A stretch of 64,000 nt of DNA from Stappia sp. BW2 (GCF_008107695.1 NZ_VIRG01000070.1:186001-250000), one strand, 5' to 3'; counted from the first letter of the stretch, positions 18,340 to 27,816 are shown. Notes: generated by a model not told the origin, from the letters alone. Made by a program: numbers and translations.

Positions 18340-20325
18340 ATGGTAGCCAAAGCGACACAAGCAGACGACACTCAGGAGCAGAGCACGGATGGCCCTGACG
18401 GCCCTCTGCTGGACCTGTCGGATGCCGCTGTCAAAAAGATGATCAAAGCCGCCAAGAAGCGCGGCTATGTGACCTATGACGAACTGAACGAAGTTCTGCC
18501 CTCGTCGCAGGTGTCATCTGAAAAGATCGAAGACACAATGTCCATGCTGTCTGACATGGGCATCAATGTGATCGAGGCCGACGAGGCCGAAGAAGGGCCT
18601 GAAGAGGTCGATGGCGGCGACCTGGTGGCGGCAAGCACCACAGCGGTTGCCAAGACCACCACGAAAGAGCCGGCCGACCGCACCGATGACCCCGTGCGCA
18701 TGTATCTGCGCGAGATGGGGTCCGTGGAATTGCTGTCGCGTGAAGGCGAAATCGCGATTGCCAAGCGCATCGAGGCTGGCCGCGAGGCAATGATCGCGGG
18801 TCTTTGTGAAAGCCCGCTCACCTTCCAGGCCATCATCATCTGGCGCGACGAGTTGAACGAAGCGCAGGTTCTTCTGCGTGACATCATCGATCTGGAAGCA
18901 ACCTATGCCGGGCCCGACGCCAAGGCGGGGCCTGCCGTTGCCAATGACGATGTCGCGCCTGGTGAAGGCAATTCGGAAAATTCCGGCGGTGCGTCGGAAG
19001 ACACCGAAAGCGAAGAAGGCGAGGGCGACGACGACGATGACGACGAGTTCGAGTCCAACGTTTCCCTGTCCGCCATGGAAGCCGAACTGAAGCCGGGCGT
19101 TCTGGAAACCTTCGACAACATCGCCGACAACTACAAGAAGCTTCGCCGCCTGCAGGATCAGCTGGTGGAAAACAAGCTGGCCAACAAGACCCTGTCGCCT
19201 AGCCAGGAGCGCCGCTACAAGAAGCTGAAAGAAGACATCATCGTTGATGTGAAGAGCCTGTCGCTCAACCAGAACCGTATCGACGCCCTGGTTGCCCAGC
19301 TCTATGACATCAACAAGCGCCTGATGGGGTATGAAGGCCGTCTGTTGCGTCTGGCCGACAGCTACAACGTCGACCGCACGGACTTCCTGAAGCAGTATCA
19401 GGGCGCAGAGCTTGATCCGAACTGGCTGCGCAAGGTGGCCAACCTTTCCACGCGCGGCTGGAAGAACTTCATCGCCAAGGAAAAGGAAACGGTTCGCGAG
19501 CTGCGTCAGGACATCCAGACGCTGGCCACTGAAACCGGCCTGGAAATCACCGAATTCCGCCGCATCGTTGCGATGGTGCAGAAGGGCGAACGCGAGGCAC
19601 GCATCGCGAAGAAGGAAATGGTCGAGGCGAACCTGCGTCTCGTGATTTCCATCGCGAAGAAATACACCAACCGCGGCCTTCAGTTCCTGGATCTGATCCA
19701 GGAAGGCAACATCGGCCTGATGAAGGCGGTGGACAAGTTCGAATACCGGCGCGGATACAAGTTCTCCACCTATGCAACGTGGTGGATCCGGCAGGCGATC
19801 ACCCGTTCGATCGCCGACCAGGCCCGCACCATCCGTATTCCGGTGCACATGATCGAGACGATCAACAAGATCGTCCGGACATCGCGCCAGATGCTGCATG
19901 AAATCGGACGCGAGCCGACCCCGGAAGAGCTGGCTGAAAAGCTGCAGATGCCGCTGGAAAAGGTCCGCAAGGTTCTGAAAATCGCCAAGGAACCGATCTC
20001 GCTCGAAACGCCGATCGGCGACGAGGAAGATTCTCACCTGGGCGATTTCATCGAGGACAAGAACGCGGTTCTGCCCATCGATGCGGCCATCCAGTCCAAC
20101 CTGCGTGAAACCACCACCCGCGTGCTTGCCTCGCTCACTCCGCGTGAAGAGCGCGTGCTGCGTATGCGCTTCGGCATCGGCATGAACACCGACCACACTC
20201 TGGAAGAGGTTGGTCAGCAGTTCTCGGTGACCCGCGAACGTATCCGCCAGATCGAAGCGAAGGCGCTGCGCAAGCTGAAGCACCCGAGCCGGTCTCGCAA
20301 GCTGCGTTCGTTCCTGGACAGCTAA
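18340..20325 (+). CDS. rpoD: RNA polymerase primary sigma factor RpoD
   Basis: 661 aa from the ATG at 18340 ([12 protein letters not shown]), preceded by a GGAG ribosome site. An earlier in-frame start at 18229 lacks one. Region 1.1 ([20 protein letters not shown]), region 1.2 ([20 protein letters not shown]), an acidic non-conserved insert with a [13 protein letters not shown] run near residues 228-236, region 2 ([57 protein letters not shown]), region 3 and region 4.2 ([20 protein letters not shown]) are all present. It directs housekeeping transcription and is followed by a clear terminator. Confidence 0.98.
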   Translation: MVAKATQADDTQEQSTDGPDGPLLDLSDAAVKKMIKAAKKRGYVTYDELNEVLPSSQVSSEKIEDTMSMLSDMGINVIEADEAEEGPEEVDGGDLVAASTTAVAKTTTKEPADRTDDPVRMYLREMGSVELLSREGEIAIAKRIEAGREAMIAGLCESPLTFQAIIIWRDELNEAQVLLRDIIDLEATYAGPDAKAGPAVANDDVAPGEGNSENSGGASEDTESEEGEGDDDDDDEFESNVSLSAMEAELKPGVLETFDNIADNYKKLRRLQDQLVENKLANKTLSPSQERRYKKLKEDIIVDVKSLSLNQNRIDALVAQLYDINKRLMGYEGRLLRLADSYNVDRTDFLKQYQGAELDPNWLRKVANLSTRGWKNFIAKEKETVRELRQDIQTLATETGLEITEFRRIVAMVQKGEREARIAKKEMVEANLRLVISIAKKYTNRGLQFLDLIQEGNIGLMKAVDKFEYRRGYKFSTYATWWIRQAITRSIADQARTIRIPVHMIETINKIVRTSRQMLHEIGREPTPEELAEKLQMPLEKVRKVLKIAKEPISLETPIGDEEDSHLGDFIEDKNAVLPIDAAIQSNLRETTTRVLASLTPREERVLRMRFGIGMNTDHTLEEVGQQFSVTRERIRQIEAKALRKLKHPSRSRKLRSFLDS

Positions 20326-20354
20326 CCTGCCGGGAAGAGCTTGAAACATCGAAG

Positions 20355-20381
20355 AACCCGGCGGAGACGCCGGGTTTTTTT
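20355..20381 (+). terminator. rpoD terminator
   Basis: AACCCGGCG (20355-20363), loop GAGA, CGCCGGGTT and then TTTTT. Textbook rho-independent terminator 30 bp past the rpoD stop. Confidence 0.93.
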
Positions 20382-20431
20382 GAAACTTCGCACCAGAAAT
20401 CAACCGGCAACTTTGCTTTAAGGGCGCTCTA

Positions 20432-21757
20432 TTGGCCATCACCGCCGACATGGACCGGAACATGGTCGGGACTGAGCCTGCGGACCGACGGCTGTTCCTG
20501 TGGGGTCTCGCGATCTCCGCAGTGCTGCATGCGCTGGTGGCCCTGATGCTGCTCGAAGGGGTGTCGGGGTACACGACCGAGCCTCTCAGGGATGTTGTCG
20601 AAGTGGAATTGCTGCCTCCGCCGCCGGAGGAGGAAGAGACACCTCCTGCCGAGTTGCAGCAGCCTGAACCGGAGCAGCCTGAGCAGGAAGAGGTCGAGAC
20701 CCCGGAACAGCCCGATCAGCCGCAACAGGAACAGGCTGAAGAAGCTCCAGCGCCGCCACCTCCTCCACCACCGCCACCTGCTCCCCAACAGGAAGACCTT
20801 GCCGAGACGCCGGAAGCTCCGCCAGAGCCTTCCGTTCTGCAGGAAGTGACCGAATTCGGCGAAGAAGACACGGGCCCGCAAGGGGAAGAGGAAACGCCGC
20901 CGGCGTCTGCAGAGAGCGCGACCGCTGAGGGTGAGCAGCAGGCGGAAGCCGACGCGCAGACGGATGACGCCAAGGCGGGCGAAACAGACGCTGGTGAAGG
21001 GGAAGGTGAGGGCGAAGGCCAGGAGAGCGATACGGCTGAAACCGACGCGCCGCAGGAAGATACTCCCGAGGAAGCGCAGGATACGGCGGCCGAAGACACC
21101 GCTCCCGAAGACACGACCCCGGATGACACTGCCGATGACAGCGAAGCACCGGACGAAGCGTCGGATGTTGCCGAAACACCCGACCAGCCGGACGCTGTGC
21201 CGTCAGAGATCGCGGGAACCGGCGCGGAAACGGACACGAGCGAGACCGGAGAGCTGCCCGCCGAGGATTTCGGCATTGTCGGGCCGATTGCAACCAACAA
21301 GACACCGGCACCCAAACCGCCAAAACCGGCGGCCTCTACAGCGCACAGGCAGGGCGGCGGGGGGCGGGCATCCGGAGGCTCTGAAGGCCCGCCCGCCGGG
21401 ATGATTGCGGCACGCGAACTTTATTCACGCGATATTCTGGACGATCCGCAGGCGCGCACAGCCATGCGCGGCATGACCGAGGGCCAACGGCTGAACCTTT
21501 TGTGCATGACCGAACTCAGGGAACAGATTGCCTCTGTCAGTGCCTTGCCGCCTGAGTTGTTGCCGTCGTTCCGGCCGCGCGGCGGCACTGTGCTGCAACC
21601 GCGTATCGCGGCTTTCCGCAGTCTCGGTCGCTGGTTCGATGTTGCTTTCCGTTGTGAAACGGATGCCGGTGTAACGCGCGTGGAGCGGTTCTCGTTCAAG
21701 ATCGGTAAGGAGATCCCGCAGAGCCAGTGGCTGGAACGGGGCCTGACGGGCTTTTGA
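20432..21757 (+). CDS. DUF930 domain envelope protein with long acidic/proline-rich linker
   Basis: 441 aa if started at the TTG at 20432, which has AAGGG 7 nt upstream; an ATG at 20450 gives 435 aa without a ribosome site. One N-terminal membrane segment (LFLWGLAISAVLHALVALML) anchors the protein with the rest periplasmic, as in TonB. A low-complexity region rich in E, P, Q, D and A runs from about residue 60 to 290, including a nine-proline run. The C-terminal 120 residues are the DUF930 domain: AARELYSRDILDDPQARTAM, then LLCMTELREQIASVSALPPE, and FRCETDAGVTRVERFSFKIG. DUF930 proteins are frequent in Hyphomicrobiales; their role is unknown. It probably spans the periplasm. Confidence 0.8.
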   Translation: MAITADMDRNMVGTEPADRRLFLWGLAISAVLHALVALMLLEGVSGYTTEPLRDVVEVELLPPPPEEEETPPAELQQPEPEQPEQEEVETPEQPDQPQQEQAEEAPAPPPPPPPPPAPQQEDLAETPEAPPEPSVLQEVTEFGEEDTGPQGEEETPPASAESATAEGEQQAEADAQTDDAKAGETDAGEGEGEGEGQESDTAETDAPQEDTPEEAQDTAAEDTAPEDTTPDDTADDSEAPDEASDVAETPDQPDAVPSEIAGTGAETDTSETGELPAEDFGIVGPIATNKTPAPKPPKPAASTAHRQGGGGRASGGSEGPPAGMIAARELYSRDILDDPQARTAMRGMTEGQRLNLLCMTELREQIASVSALPPELLPSFRPRGGTVLQPRIAAFRSLGRWFDVAFRCETDAGVTRVERFSFKIGKEIPQSQWLERGLTGF

Positions 21758-21778
21758 TGCCCGCCTGCCGGGTGATGC

Positions 21779-22762
21779 TTACGACTGATTCTTGAATTGC
21801 AGGGACGCGTTTGCGATTTCATGGGCGCGCCTATTCACGGCCCAATTGTAGAACGACGTCTTGCGATCCGGGCCCAGGATGGAGCTGATGATTACGTGTG
21901 ACGGGGTTCTCATCGCAAGGGTGGTGAATTCCAGCGGGTCATCGCCTTCGTTGGTACGGGCTCCAACCGTGACTTCGGTGGCTTCGATAAACGGCGGGTC
22001 AAGTGTCACGGTCTTTGAGGTTGCGCCAGCGTCGAACACGATGTTGGAGCCTTCGAACTCGCGCCGGGTCTTGCCCAGTTCCTCAACAAGGTCGACCGGC
22101 TGCTGTGCGTTGATGGCCTTCAGTCTGGCGAACCCCAGGATCTCGCCATTTGAACCGGTACGGGCAAAATCAATGGCCATGCGGTCTGCCAGGCCGGATT
22201 GCGGCTGGTTGACATGCCAGGACGCGGGGAAAAAGAAGCCGATGTCCTGGAACAGGGAAAAACTGCTCCAGTCCTCAATCACATTCGGTTGCTTCACCTG
22301 CTCGGTGCGGAACGACCTGACGGCCATGTTGACGATGTCTGAAAGGGCGGCGAACTCGCTGGAGGGGACAAAGGCCTGGATCAAGATCAGCGTGTCGCCA
22401 TTCACCGTGACGGTGACGAGGCCACGCAGTTCATGGCCTTCGGCCCGGACGAAACAGCTTGCGCGTGCGCGCCGGGCATCAATCGGCTCCAGCGTGTCGA
22501 CCTGCCAGGACGACAGGGAGCAGTAGTATTCGAGCCAATGTGCAGCGGAGATCTCGTTGTTGAGGAGAATGCCGATCACCTGGACGGAGGTATTCGCCGC
22601 CACGGGAGGCTCGAAGACCGCGATGATGGTGGGATCGTCCGCCGTGAGGGGCTGCTCGTTGACCTGCTTCACTTCCCAGCTTCCTGGAAGCAGCAGTTGG
22701 AACGCAAAGGGAGCCTGGCTGATTGCAGTCAGTTCGGCGGCGACATAGTCCTCTGTGGTCAT
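21779..22762 (-). CDS. Tandem DcrB/PsbP-like protein next to PAAR protein
   Basis: 327 aa from the ATG at 22762 (a GTG at 22774 is also possible). It consists of two similar halves of about 150 residues. Each begins with an aromatic-proline-Trp motif: FAFQLLLPGSWEVKQ in the first and DIGFFFPASWHVNQP in the second. Each then shows a beta-rich stretch, a helix and a closing strand (IVNMAVRSFRTE; ANASLQF). This resembles DcrB/PsbP-fold (DUF1795) proteins. No signal peptide is present. DUF1795 proteins include the Eag chaperones that load PAAR-type T6SS effectors. The gene follows a PAAR gene by 57 bp on the same strand, so a chaperone or partner role is a fair inference, but the fold assignment rests on pattern only. 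Confidence 0.55.
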   Translation of the reverse strand: MTTEDYVAAELTAISQAPFAFQLLLPGSWEVKQVNEQPLTADDPTIIAVFEPPVAANTSVQVIGILLNNEISAAHWLEYYCSLSSWQVDTLEPIDARRARASCFVRAEGHELRGLVTVTVNGDTLILIQAFVPSSEFAALSDIVNMAVRSFRTEQVKQPNVIEDWSSFSLFQDIGFFFPASWHVNQPQSGLADRMAIDFARTGSNGEILGFARLKAINAQQPVDLVEELGKTRREFEGSNIVFDAGATSKTVTLDPPFIEATEVTVGARTNEGDDPLEFTTLAMRTPSHVIISSILGPDRKTSFYNWAVNRRAHEIANASLQFKNQS

Positions 22763-22819
22763 TCCGATCGTCACCCTTGGGTGTTGTTGCCGGCGGTCCC
22801 GGATGGGAGGCCGGCCTGT

Positions 22820-23923
22820 CTAATAAACTCCGACAAAGACCTTGAAGCCCGCCATTGGGCCGGCCCCTGCCTTGGCTTCCGCAGTCAGGCCATAGACGCC
22901 GTCGATCTTGCCGAGCTGCGCGCTGGCCCCGGCTGCAGCCCCTACGCCGGCTTCGCCCCTGCCTCCGATCCGCAGTCCGTGGTCATAGGCACTGTCGAGT
23001 GTTCGTTTTGCCGGATCTCCGCTCGCCCAGCTCAGGAACGGGCCAAGGGTGTTGTCGTACAGGGTTTTGGGGCTGATGTTAATGGCGCCTTCGGCACTGC
23101 CTTGCACCAGAACGAGTTCACCCCCGATTTTGCCTTCCACCCCTGTAAAATCTTCGGATTTTCTGAAGCCGGCACCGCCTTCGGCTGACGCGGACAAGGC
23201 TTCGCCTTCCACCTTGCCCTCGGCCAGCCCGTTGAGCGTCTTTCCTTCTGCCTTCCCGGTGATGACGGCAACTTTCGCGTTTGCATAGGCTCCAGCGGCA
23301 AAGTCTCCGTTGATGTCGCCGGAGATACCGAGTTTCGCCTCCGCGCTCGCCCCGGACTTGAAATGACCGCCTTCCGATTCCCAGAAGTCCTTTTCCTTGT
23401 TGAACAGCTCATGTTCGTAACCGGCGCTGACTTCGGCGTTCTCTTTCAGCTGGTCCTTCAGGGAAAGCTTCTCGGTGTCTGGCTGCTGAACCTGAATGCC
23501 TTTCGAGTTGTATCTTTCCTTGTAGGGTTTCTCGCGACCTGTTTCCGCTCCCGCGGAGAACTTGTGTGGACTTTTCGCCGGTGGGGCAGCGCTGCCTGCG
23601 CCTCCACCTCCGCCAGCGCCACCACCCTGCGTTCCGATCAGAACCGTCGGCAGGCCTGTCATGATTGTGCCGGCCTTTGCGGTCAGGTCGGTCATCCGCG
23701 CTGCCGGGCTGCCTTCGACCAGAACGTTCCAGGCGCCCGTGATGATAGGATCGCCGCCGACAGGTGGCGGTGGTCCGACGCAAACGCACATGTCGCCAAC
23801 GCGTGCCTGCGGCAGCATGCCGGTGAGCACGGTATAGGCACCCTTCCAGACGATTGGTGCGGGAACCCCCATACACATGGGACAGGTATGCAGGTCGGTG
23901 AGACGAGCGGCAGGAAAACGCAT
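22820..23923 (-). CDS. PAAR-domain protein with glycine/alanine-rich C-terminal domain
   Basis: 367 aa. The first 100 residues form a PAAR domain: PAARLTDLHTCPMCMG, ARVGDMCVCVGPPPPVGG, SPAARMTDLTAKAG and GLPTVLIG are its repeating units, which fold into the metal-tipped cone capping VgrG spikes of type VI secretion. A GGGAGGGGGAG linker follows. The remaining 240 residues are A/G/E/K-rich with repeating AEGK/EGKxxG units and no known toxin motif, possibly a beta-rich or membrane-active domain. No T6SS structural gene lies in the window, so this is an orphan PAAR cargo candidate. No ribosome site precedes the ATG; a 27-bp palindrome lies 18 bp upstream. Confidence 0.75.
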   Translation of the reverse strand: MRFPAARLTDLHTCPMCMGVPAPIVWKGAYTVLTGMLPQARVGDMCVCVGPPPPVGGDPIITGAWNVLVEGSPAARMTDLTAKAGTIMTGLPTVLIGTQGGGAGGGGGAGSAAPPAKSPHKFSAGAETGREKPYKERYNSKGIQVQQPDTEKLSLKDQLKENAEVSAGYEHELFNKEKDFWESEGGHFKSGASAEAKLGISGDINGDFAAGAYANAKVAVITGKAEGKTLNGLAEGKVEGEALSASAEGGAGFRKSEDFTGVEGKIGGELVLVQGSAEGAINISPKTLYDNTLGPFLSWASGDPAKRTLDSAYDHGLRIGGRGEAGVGAAAGASAQLGKIDGVYGLTAEAKAGAGPMAGFKVFVGVY

Positions 23924-23941
23924 ATATAAACCGGTCTAAAT

Positions 23942-23968
23942 ACAACTTCTGGATCATCCAGAAGTTGT
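23942..23968. promoter_or_regulatory. 27-bp perfect palindrome upstream of the PAAR gene
   Basis: Two 13-bp arms (ACAACTTCTGGAT and ATCCAGAAGTTGT) flank one central base, ending 18 bp before the PAAR start codon. The symmetry is perfect. It is either an operator or, in RNA, a hairpin that could act as a leader stop or protect the message. The rightward side is followed by TTTAACC and is not a strong terminator. Confidence 0.6.
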
Positions 23969-24270
23969 TTAACCCTGTCAATACTGCGTATAGGCATTGG
24001 GCAGACCAAATCGAAGTGGTCCTGCGTTCTTGCAAGGCTCAGCCGAAGTGCGGCAATCGTTTTCCGTCACGAAGGTGCGCAGCGATGCTCGCCGGAAGTT
24101 CATGCCCCAGGGTGTGGCCCCATACATGAGAAATGGCTTCACCGCGTGTCGTCAACTTGCTTTATCGGGCATAAAGCCCGCTCAGCGCACACCTCCTGAC
24201 GCGGTTTCGCCATTTCTTATGCCATGCCTCACGCCATCCCGTCTTCATTTATGGGGCCGCACCCTGCAGG

Positions 24271-25740
24271 CTATTCTTCCGAGGCGACGCTTTCCCGAGC
24301 GATCAGACGCTGGCGCAGAACCAGCATGGCCAGGGCTGGAACCAGTGTCAGACCCGCATTGATGTAGAAGATCGAGGCACCTGATCGGGCAACGGCTTCC
24401 CGGGTCAGCAGCTCCTCCGACCCGGGCGCCACGAGGCCGGTGACGATGGCGATCAAGCCGGTGAGGCCTCCGCCGATGGCAATGCCCGCGGAGGAGATCG
24501 TCGGCAGGATGCTGGAGACGAGGTTATGGTCTTCGCCCTCCGCCGTATACATCAGCGAGCGCATCAGGATCTGGTTGCACAGCCCATGCCCCGCACCGGC
24601 CACGACCGCGGCGAGTGCAAACAACGGCAGGGAAGCGGTCGTTATGGCAACTGCGGTCAGGGTCAAACCGCCGGCGATCAGAAAGGGCCCAATCGTCAGA
24701 TAGGTCAACTCGCACTGGCGCGAGGGCGCGCGGGAGGAGATGAAGGCGAAAGTCGACCAGGAGAAGGCGAGACCGGCGGCAACATAGCTTGCCTGCGTTA
24801 CGCTGAGCGCCCAGTAGACCTGGCCCACCGTTGTCACGAAGACTGCACGCACGGCAGCGGCTGCGGAGATCAGGAAAACGATCCAGGTGCCGAGGCCGAT
24901 GAGGGTGTGTGCCCGGAAGGCATCACGCGGGAAGAGACGCTGCGGGCTGGCAGCGTCGTAGGTCAGAAGGATGGCCGCGGTCGCGAGGCCTGCCATGATC
25001 GTCAGGGCAAGCGGCAGGGCCGTATGCAGTTCGCCGATAACGGTCAGGAGAAAGATGCTGGCAGCGAGCAGGCCAAGGCGGACCAGCAGACGGACGGGGG
25101 ACTTTCTGACCTTGGAAACGCTTGACGGGGCCGGACGGACCGCACTTGCGGGCAGGGCACTGTTCATCAGCACGAACAGCAGCAGCACCAGCGGTATATT
25201 GATCAGGAAGGCGGCACGCCACGACCAGAGTTCGGACAGGATGCCAGCTGAAACCGGGCCTATGCCTGCTGCGACAGCCCACACGGCCGCCAGCATGGCA
25301 AAGACACGCGGGGCAATGTTGCTGGGAAAGAGATCCGGTATCAGCGAGTAGCACAGCGCGATGATCATGCCTTCGCCGAACCCTTGCAGCGCGCGCCCGG
25401 CAATCAGCCCTTCCAGGGAAACCGACAGCCCGGCCAGAACCGAGCCGCTGGCCAGCAGAAAGGACGCCAACAGGAAAGGATGTCTGGCACCAAAACGGAC
25501 CTTAGCCGCACCTGTGAGGCAACCTGCCAGGATCGCCATCATCTCGAATGAGGAAAACACCCAGAACGCCCGATCCTGGCCGCCGAGATCCCGTATGATA
25601 TCCGGCAGGACCGCGGTTGTGACAAAGCCGTTGATGGCGTGAGACCCGACCCCCAGCATAAGCGCAAGAGTGCCGGTGAGACGTTCCGGCGCGAAGAGTG
25701 AATTGTTGGCAGGCACATGCGCTGGCGAAGAGACGGACAT
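24271..25740 (-). CDS. MFS transporter (multidrug-efflux type)
   Basis: 489 aa with about 13-14 hydrophobic helices, consistent with the DHA2-like 14-TM group. The A-like motif after helix 2 is GAAKVRFGARHPFLLASFLL and motif C-like glycines appear in AVAAGIGPVSAGILSELWSW. Helix 1 begins TGTLALMLGVGSHAINGFVT. Substrate cannot be read from sequence. The promoter region has an unusual eight-G tract and repeated AATAAAGAAAG units. It is not in an operon: the PAAR gene lies 350 bp downstream and kptA 175 bp upstream. Confidence 0.85.
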   Translation of the reverse strand: MSVSSPAHVPANNSLFAPERLTGTLALMLGVGSHAINGFVTTAVLPDIIRDLGGQDRAFWVFSSFEMMAILAGCLTGAAKVRFGARHPFLLASFLLASGSVLAGLSVSLEGLIAGRALQGFGEGMIIALCYSLIPDLFPSNIAPRVFAMLAAVWAVAAGIGPVSAGILSELWSWRAAFLINIPLVLLLFVLMNSALPASAVRPAPSSVSKVRKSPVRLLVRLGLLAASIFLLTVIGELHTALPLALTIMAGLATAAILLTYDAASPQRLFPRDAFRAHTLIGLGTWIVFLISAAAAVRAVFVTTVGQVYWALSVTQASYVAAGLAFSWSTFAFISSRAPSRQCELTYLTIGPFLIAGGLTLTAVAITTASLPLFALAAVVAGAGHGLCNQILMRSLMYTAEGEDHNLVSSILPTISSAGIAIGGGLTGLIAIVTGLVAPGSEELLTREAVARSGASIFYINAGLTLVPALAMLVLRQRLIARESVASEE

Positions 25741-25810
25741 GGGAACCTCAATAAAGAAAGGATTTTCTTTTTATATGTGAGGGGGGGGAATAAAGAAAGT
25801 TTTTTATTTT
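25741..25810 (-). promoter_or_regulatory. MFS promoter region with G8 tract and direct repeats
   Basis: Immediately upstream of the MFS start, the direct repeat AATAAAGAAAG occurs at 25750-25760 and 25789-25799, flanking a run of eight G (25781-25788) and AT-rich T-runs. A homopolymer of this length between promoter elements can vary by slippage, and the repeats could be protein sites. No regulator gene is adjacent. Confidence 0.4.
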
Positions 25811-25915
25811 TTTATTATGCTGCCGGTATGGAGTGATGACGAAGCCGTGGAGGCCCCGAGGTTCATGTCGAGCGAACCGGTGTACCCCGGAGCTCCGCCC
25901 TCGAGCAGAAGACCG

Positions 25916-26467
25916 TCATGAGGAGCCTTCGGACATCGTCAGGAAGGTGGTGGGAACTGCATCCGTCAGCCAGACGCCGTTGTCCGTCCGGTAAAACCGG
26001 TGCCCGTCTGCCTGCATGGCCCCCGCCGCGACCTGAAGGATGGCAGGTTTGCCGTGACGGCTGCCGACCTTGTGCGCGGTGTGGTGATCCGGCGACAGAT
26101 GCACGTGGTGCCGGGCCATCGGCTTCAGGCCTTCGGCCAGAATGAGCGGCAGAAAGCGGGTCGCTGTTCCGTGGAACAGGATTTCCGGAGGCGTCAAGGC
26201 CGTCAGGCCGAGGTCAATGTCCACCGAATGGCCCTGGCGCGCACGGATGCGTTTGCCGTCGTTGGAAAACTCGAAGCGTTTCTTGTCGTTGGTCGCGACC
26301 ACTCTTTCAAGCTGGTCCCTGTTGCACTCAAGGCCAAGCGTGCTGAAGGCGTTCAGGACAGCGGCAACGTCGGTCCAGCCGTTGTCTGATAGCTCCAAAC
26401 CGGCGTCTTCCGGTTTGTGCCTTAGCCAGAAAGATAGGCGTTTTGAGATCTTTGTGTCTGTTTTCAT
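25916..26467 (-). CDS. kptA: RNA 2'-phosphotransferase KptA/Tpt1
   Basis: 183 aa from the ATG at 26467 (MKTDTKISKRLSFWLRHKPE); the longer frame to 26578 is not family-like. KptA removes an internal 2'-phosphate from RNA using NAD+, giving ADP-ribose cyclic phosphate; some members instead ADP-ribosylate RNA 5'-phosphates. Family signatures present are the N-terminal KRLSFWLRH, GWTDVAAVL, the R-x-x-Q-G-H-S motif in RIRARQGHSVDIDLGL, LFHGTATRFLPLILAEGLKP and HHVHLSPD. Bacteria lack the 2'-phosphate-leaving tRNA splicing ligase, so KptA is thought to repair damaged RNA ends. It lies downstream of a slipin gene and two tRNA-like sequences on the same strand; a weak terminator intervenes. Confidence 0.9.
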   Translation of the reverse strand: MKTDTKISKRLSFWLRHKPEDAGLELSDNGWTDVAAVLNAFSTLGLECNRDQLERVVATNDKKRFEFSNDGKRIRARQGHSVDIDLGLTALTPPEILFHGTATRFLPLILAEGLKPMARHHVHLSPDHHTAHKVGSRHGKPAILQVAAGAMQADGHRFYRTDNGVWLTDAVPTTFLTMSEGSS

Positions 26468-26620
26468 TGTCTTTTTCTTTAAATGGATGGTGTTTTTCAA
26501 AATCTGCGGTCCCGGTGAAAGCAGGAACGCAATATCAATTGTGATTGCCGGTGACGAGGTTTGACAGGCATTCAGCAAGTGGGGGCAGCGTGACCGGTTA
26601 AGGCTTGCAGGGCCGCGCGG

Positions 26621-26653
26621 AAACAGAAACGGCGCAGGTTGCCCCGCGCCGTT
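26621..26653 (-). terminator. Hairpin between slipin and kptA
   Basis: AACGGCGC and GCGCCGTT form an 8-bp stem with a 10-nt loop just past the slipin stop. On the minus strand it is followed by TCTGTTT. It is a modest terminator that may let some transcription reach kptA. Confidence 0.6.
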
Positions 26654-26658
26654 CCGTT

Positions 26659-27816
26659 TTATGCCGCGTTGTCGTCGCGAAGCCGGACGATGTCGTTCAT
26701 CAGGCCCACGGTTCCGTTGTGGATCGTGAGCCGGTCGACCTTGCCGGCAATCGCTTCGAGCGCTTCGAGCTCCTTGAGCCGAAGCATGACCGGGTTTTCG
26801 GCCATGACCTTTGCCGTGTTGAGAAGCGAACGGGTTGCGTTCGTTTCTTCCCGGCGCCGGATCACGTTGGCTTCGGCTTCCTTTTCAGCCGTCACCACCT
26901 TGTTGAGGATCTCGCGCATTTCGCCCGGAAGGATCACATCCTTGAGGACGATGTCGGAGACCTCGACACCAATCTCGGCCATGTCGGCCTTGATCTTCTC
27001 GGCAGCTTCCGCGTTGACCTCCCCCTTCTTTTCAAGGATCTGGTCAAGCTTGAGCGCACCGAGCTGCTTGCGGAACACAAGCTGCAAGGCCCGGTAAAGC
27101 GTGTCGGTGAAGTCCTTCACCTCGGTTGCGGCCTTCACCGGATCGACCACGCGGTAGTCCGCGGAGAGGTTGATCCGGATGGTGACGCGGTCGAGGGTCA
27201 GGACTTCCTGACCGGTGACGTCAAGGGCCTGACGCTTGAGGTCTATGACCTTCTGCGTCACGGTCCGACCTGCCTTCCAGAAGGCATGTACGCCGGCTTC
27301 AAGCACCTTGGTGAGCACCCCATCCATGAAGAGCAGGGCAACGTTACCGTCGCTCACCGGCACGATCACGAACTGCTGCGTCTGCCGGGCATCCCCGAGC
27401 CGGCGCATGAGCTTCGGCGTGAGGGCCGGGTCGGCAGCCGTGTCGATGACCTCGAAGGTCCACGGGCCGGCATCCGTCCACAGGACAAGCCGCTCGTCCG
27501 GGCCAAGCACGGTGTGGATGCGGTTGTCGCGTTCCGCAACGGCCACTTCCCCCGGTCCGGTCCGGATAACGGTCAGGTGCTCTTCGGCAACTTGCGGAAG
27601 CTTATCGAAGAGCGCCTTCTCGTAGGTCGACCGGAACTGAGGCATCGCCGTTATGGACTGGCGCTCGACCACCAGTGTGCCACGGCCGTTCTGGAGGCTG
27701 TGTTCACCTGGTCCGAGAATACCCTGGAGCTCGCCCTTGCAGATGTGGAGAGCCCGTTCCGTTTCAGAAATCACTACGCGGGTTCGCCCGCGGATCTTGT
27801 CGAGAAAAGTCGTCAT
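26659..27816 (-). CDS. Slipin (SPFH/band-7 stomatin-like) family protein
   Basis: 385 aa. The N-terminal 130 residues form an extra domain found in long slipins (TRVVISETERALHICKGELQ, RLVLWTDAGPWTFEVIDT). The SPFH domain is clear: GVLTKVLEAGVHAFWKAGRT, DLKRQALDVTGQEVLTLDRV, TIRINLSADYRVVDP, LYRALQLVFRKQLGALKLDQ, and the coiled-coil tail ILNKVVTAEKEAEANVIRRR. There is no strong N-terminal membrane helix, so it may attach peripherally. Long slipins are recurrent members of bacterial RNA-repair operons (with RtcB/RtcA or other RNA-end enzymes) as I recall. Here the RNA-end enzyme is KptA, and two tRNA-like sequences precede the gene. No RtcB, RtcA or RtcR is visible in the window. Confidence 0.85.
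   Translation of the reverse strand: MTTFLDKIRGRTRVVISETERALHICKGELQGILGPGEHSLQNGRGTLVVERQSITAMPQFRSTYEKALFDKLPQVAEEHLTVIRTGPGEVAVAERDNRIHTVLGPDERLVLWTDAGPWTFEVIDTAADPALTPKLMRRLGDARQTQQFVIVPVSDGNVALLFMDGVLTKVLEAGVHAFWKAGRTVTQKVIDLKRQALDVTGQEVLTLDRVTIRINLSADYRVVDPVKAATEVKDFTDTLYRALQLVFRKQLGALKLDQILEKKGEVNAEAAEKIKADMAEIGVEVSDIVLKDVILPGEMREILNKVVTAEKEAEANVIRRREETNATRSLLNTAKVMAENPVMLRLKELEALEAIAGKVDRLTIHNGTVGLMNDIVRLRDDNAA

Noticed and set aside
18514..20574. Long minus-strand frame opposite rpoD
   Set aside because: Shadow of rpoD; it crosses the rpoD terminator and encodes no recognisable protein.
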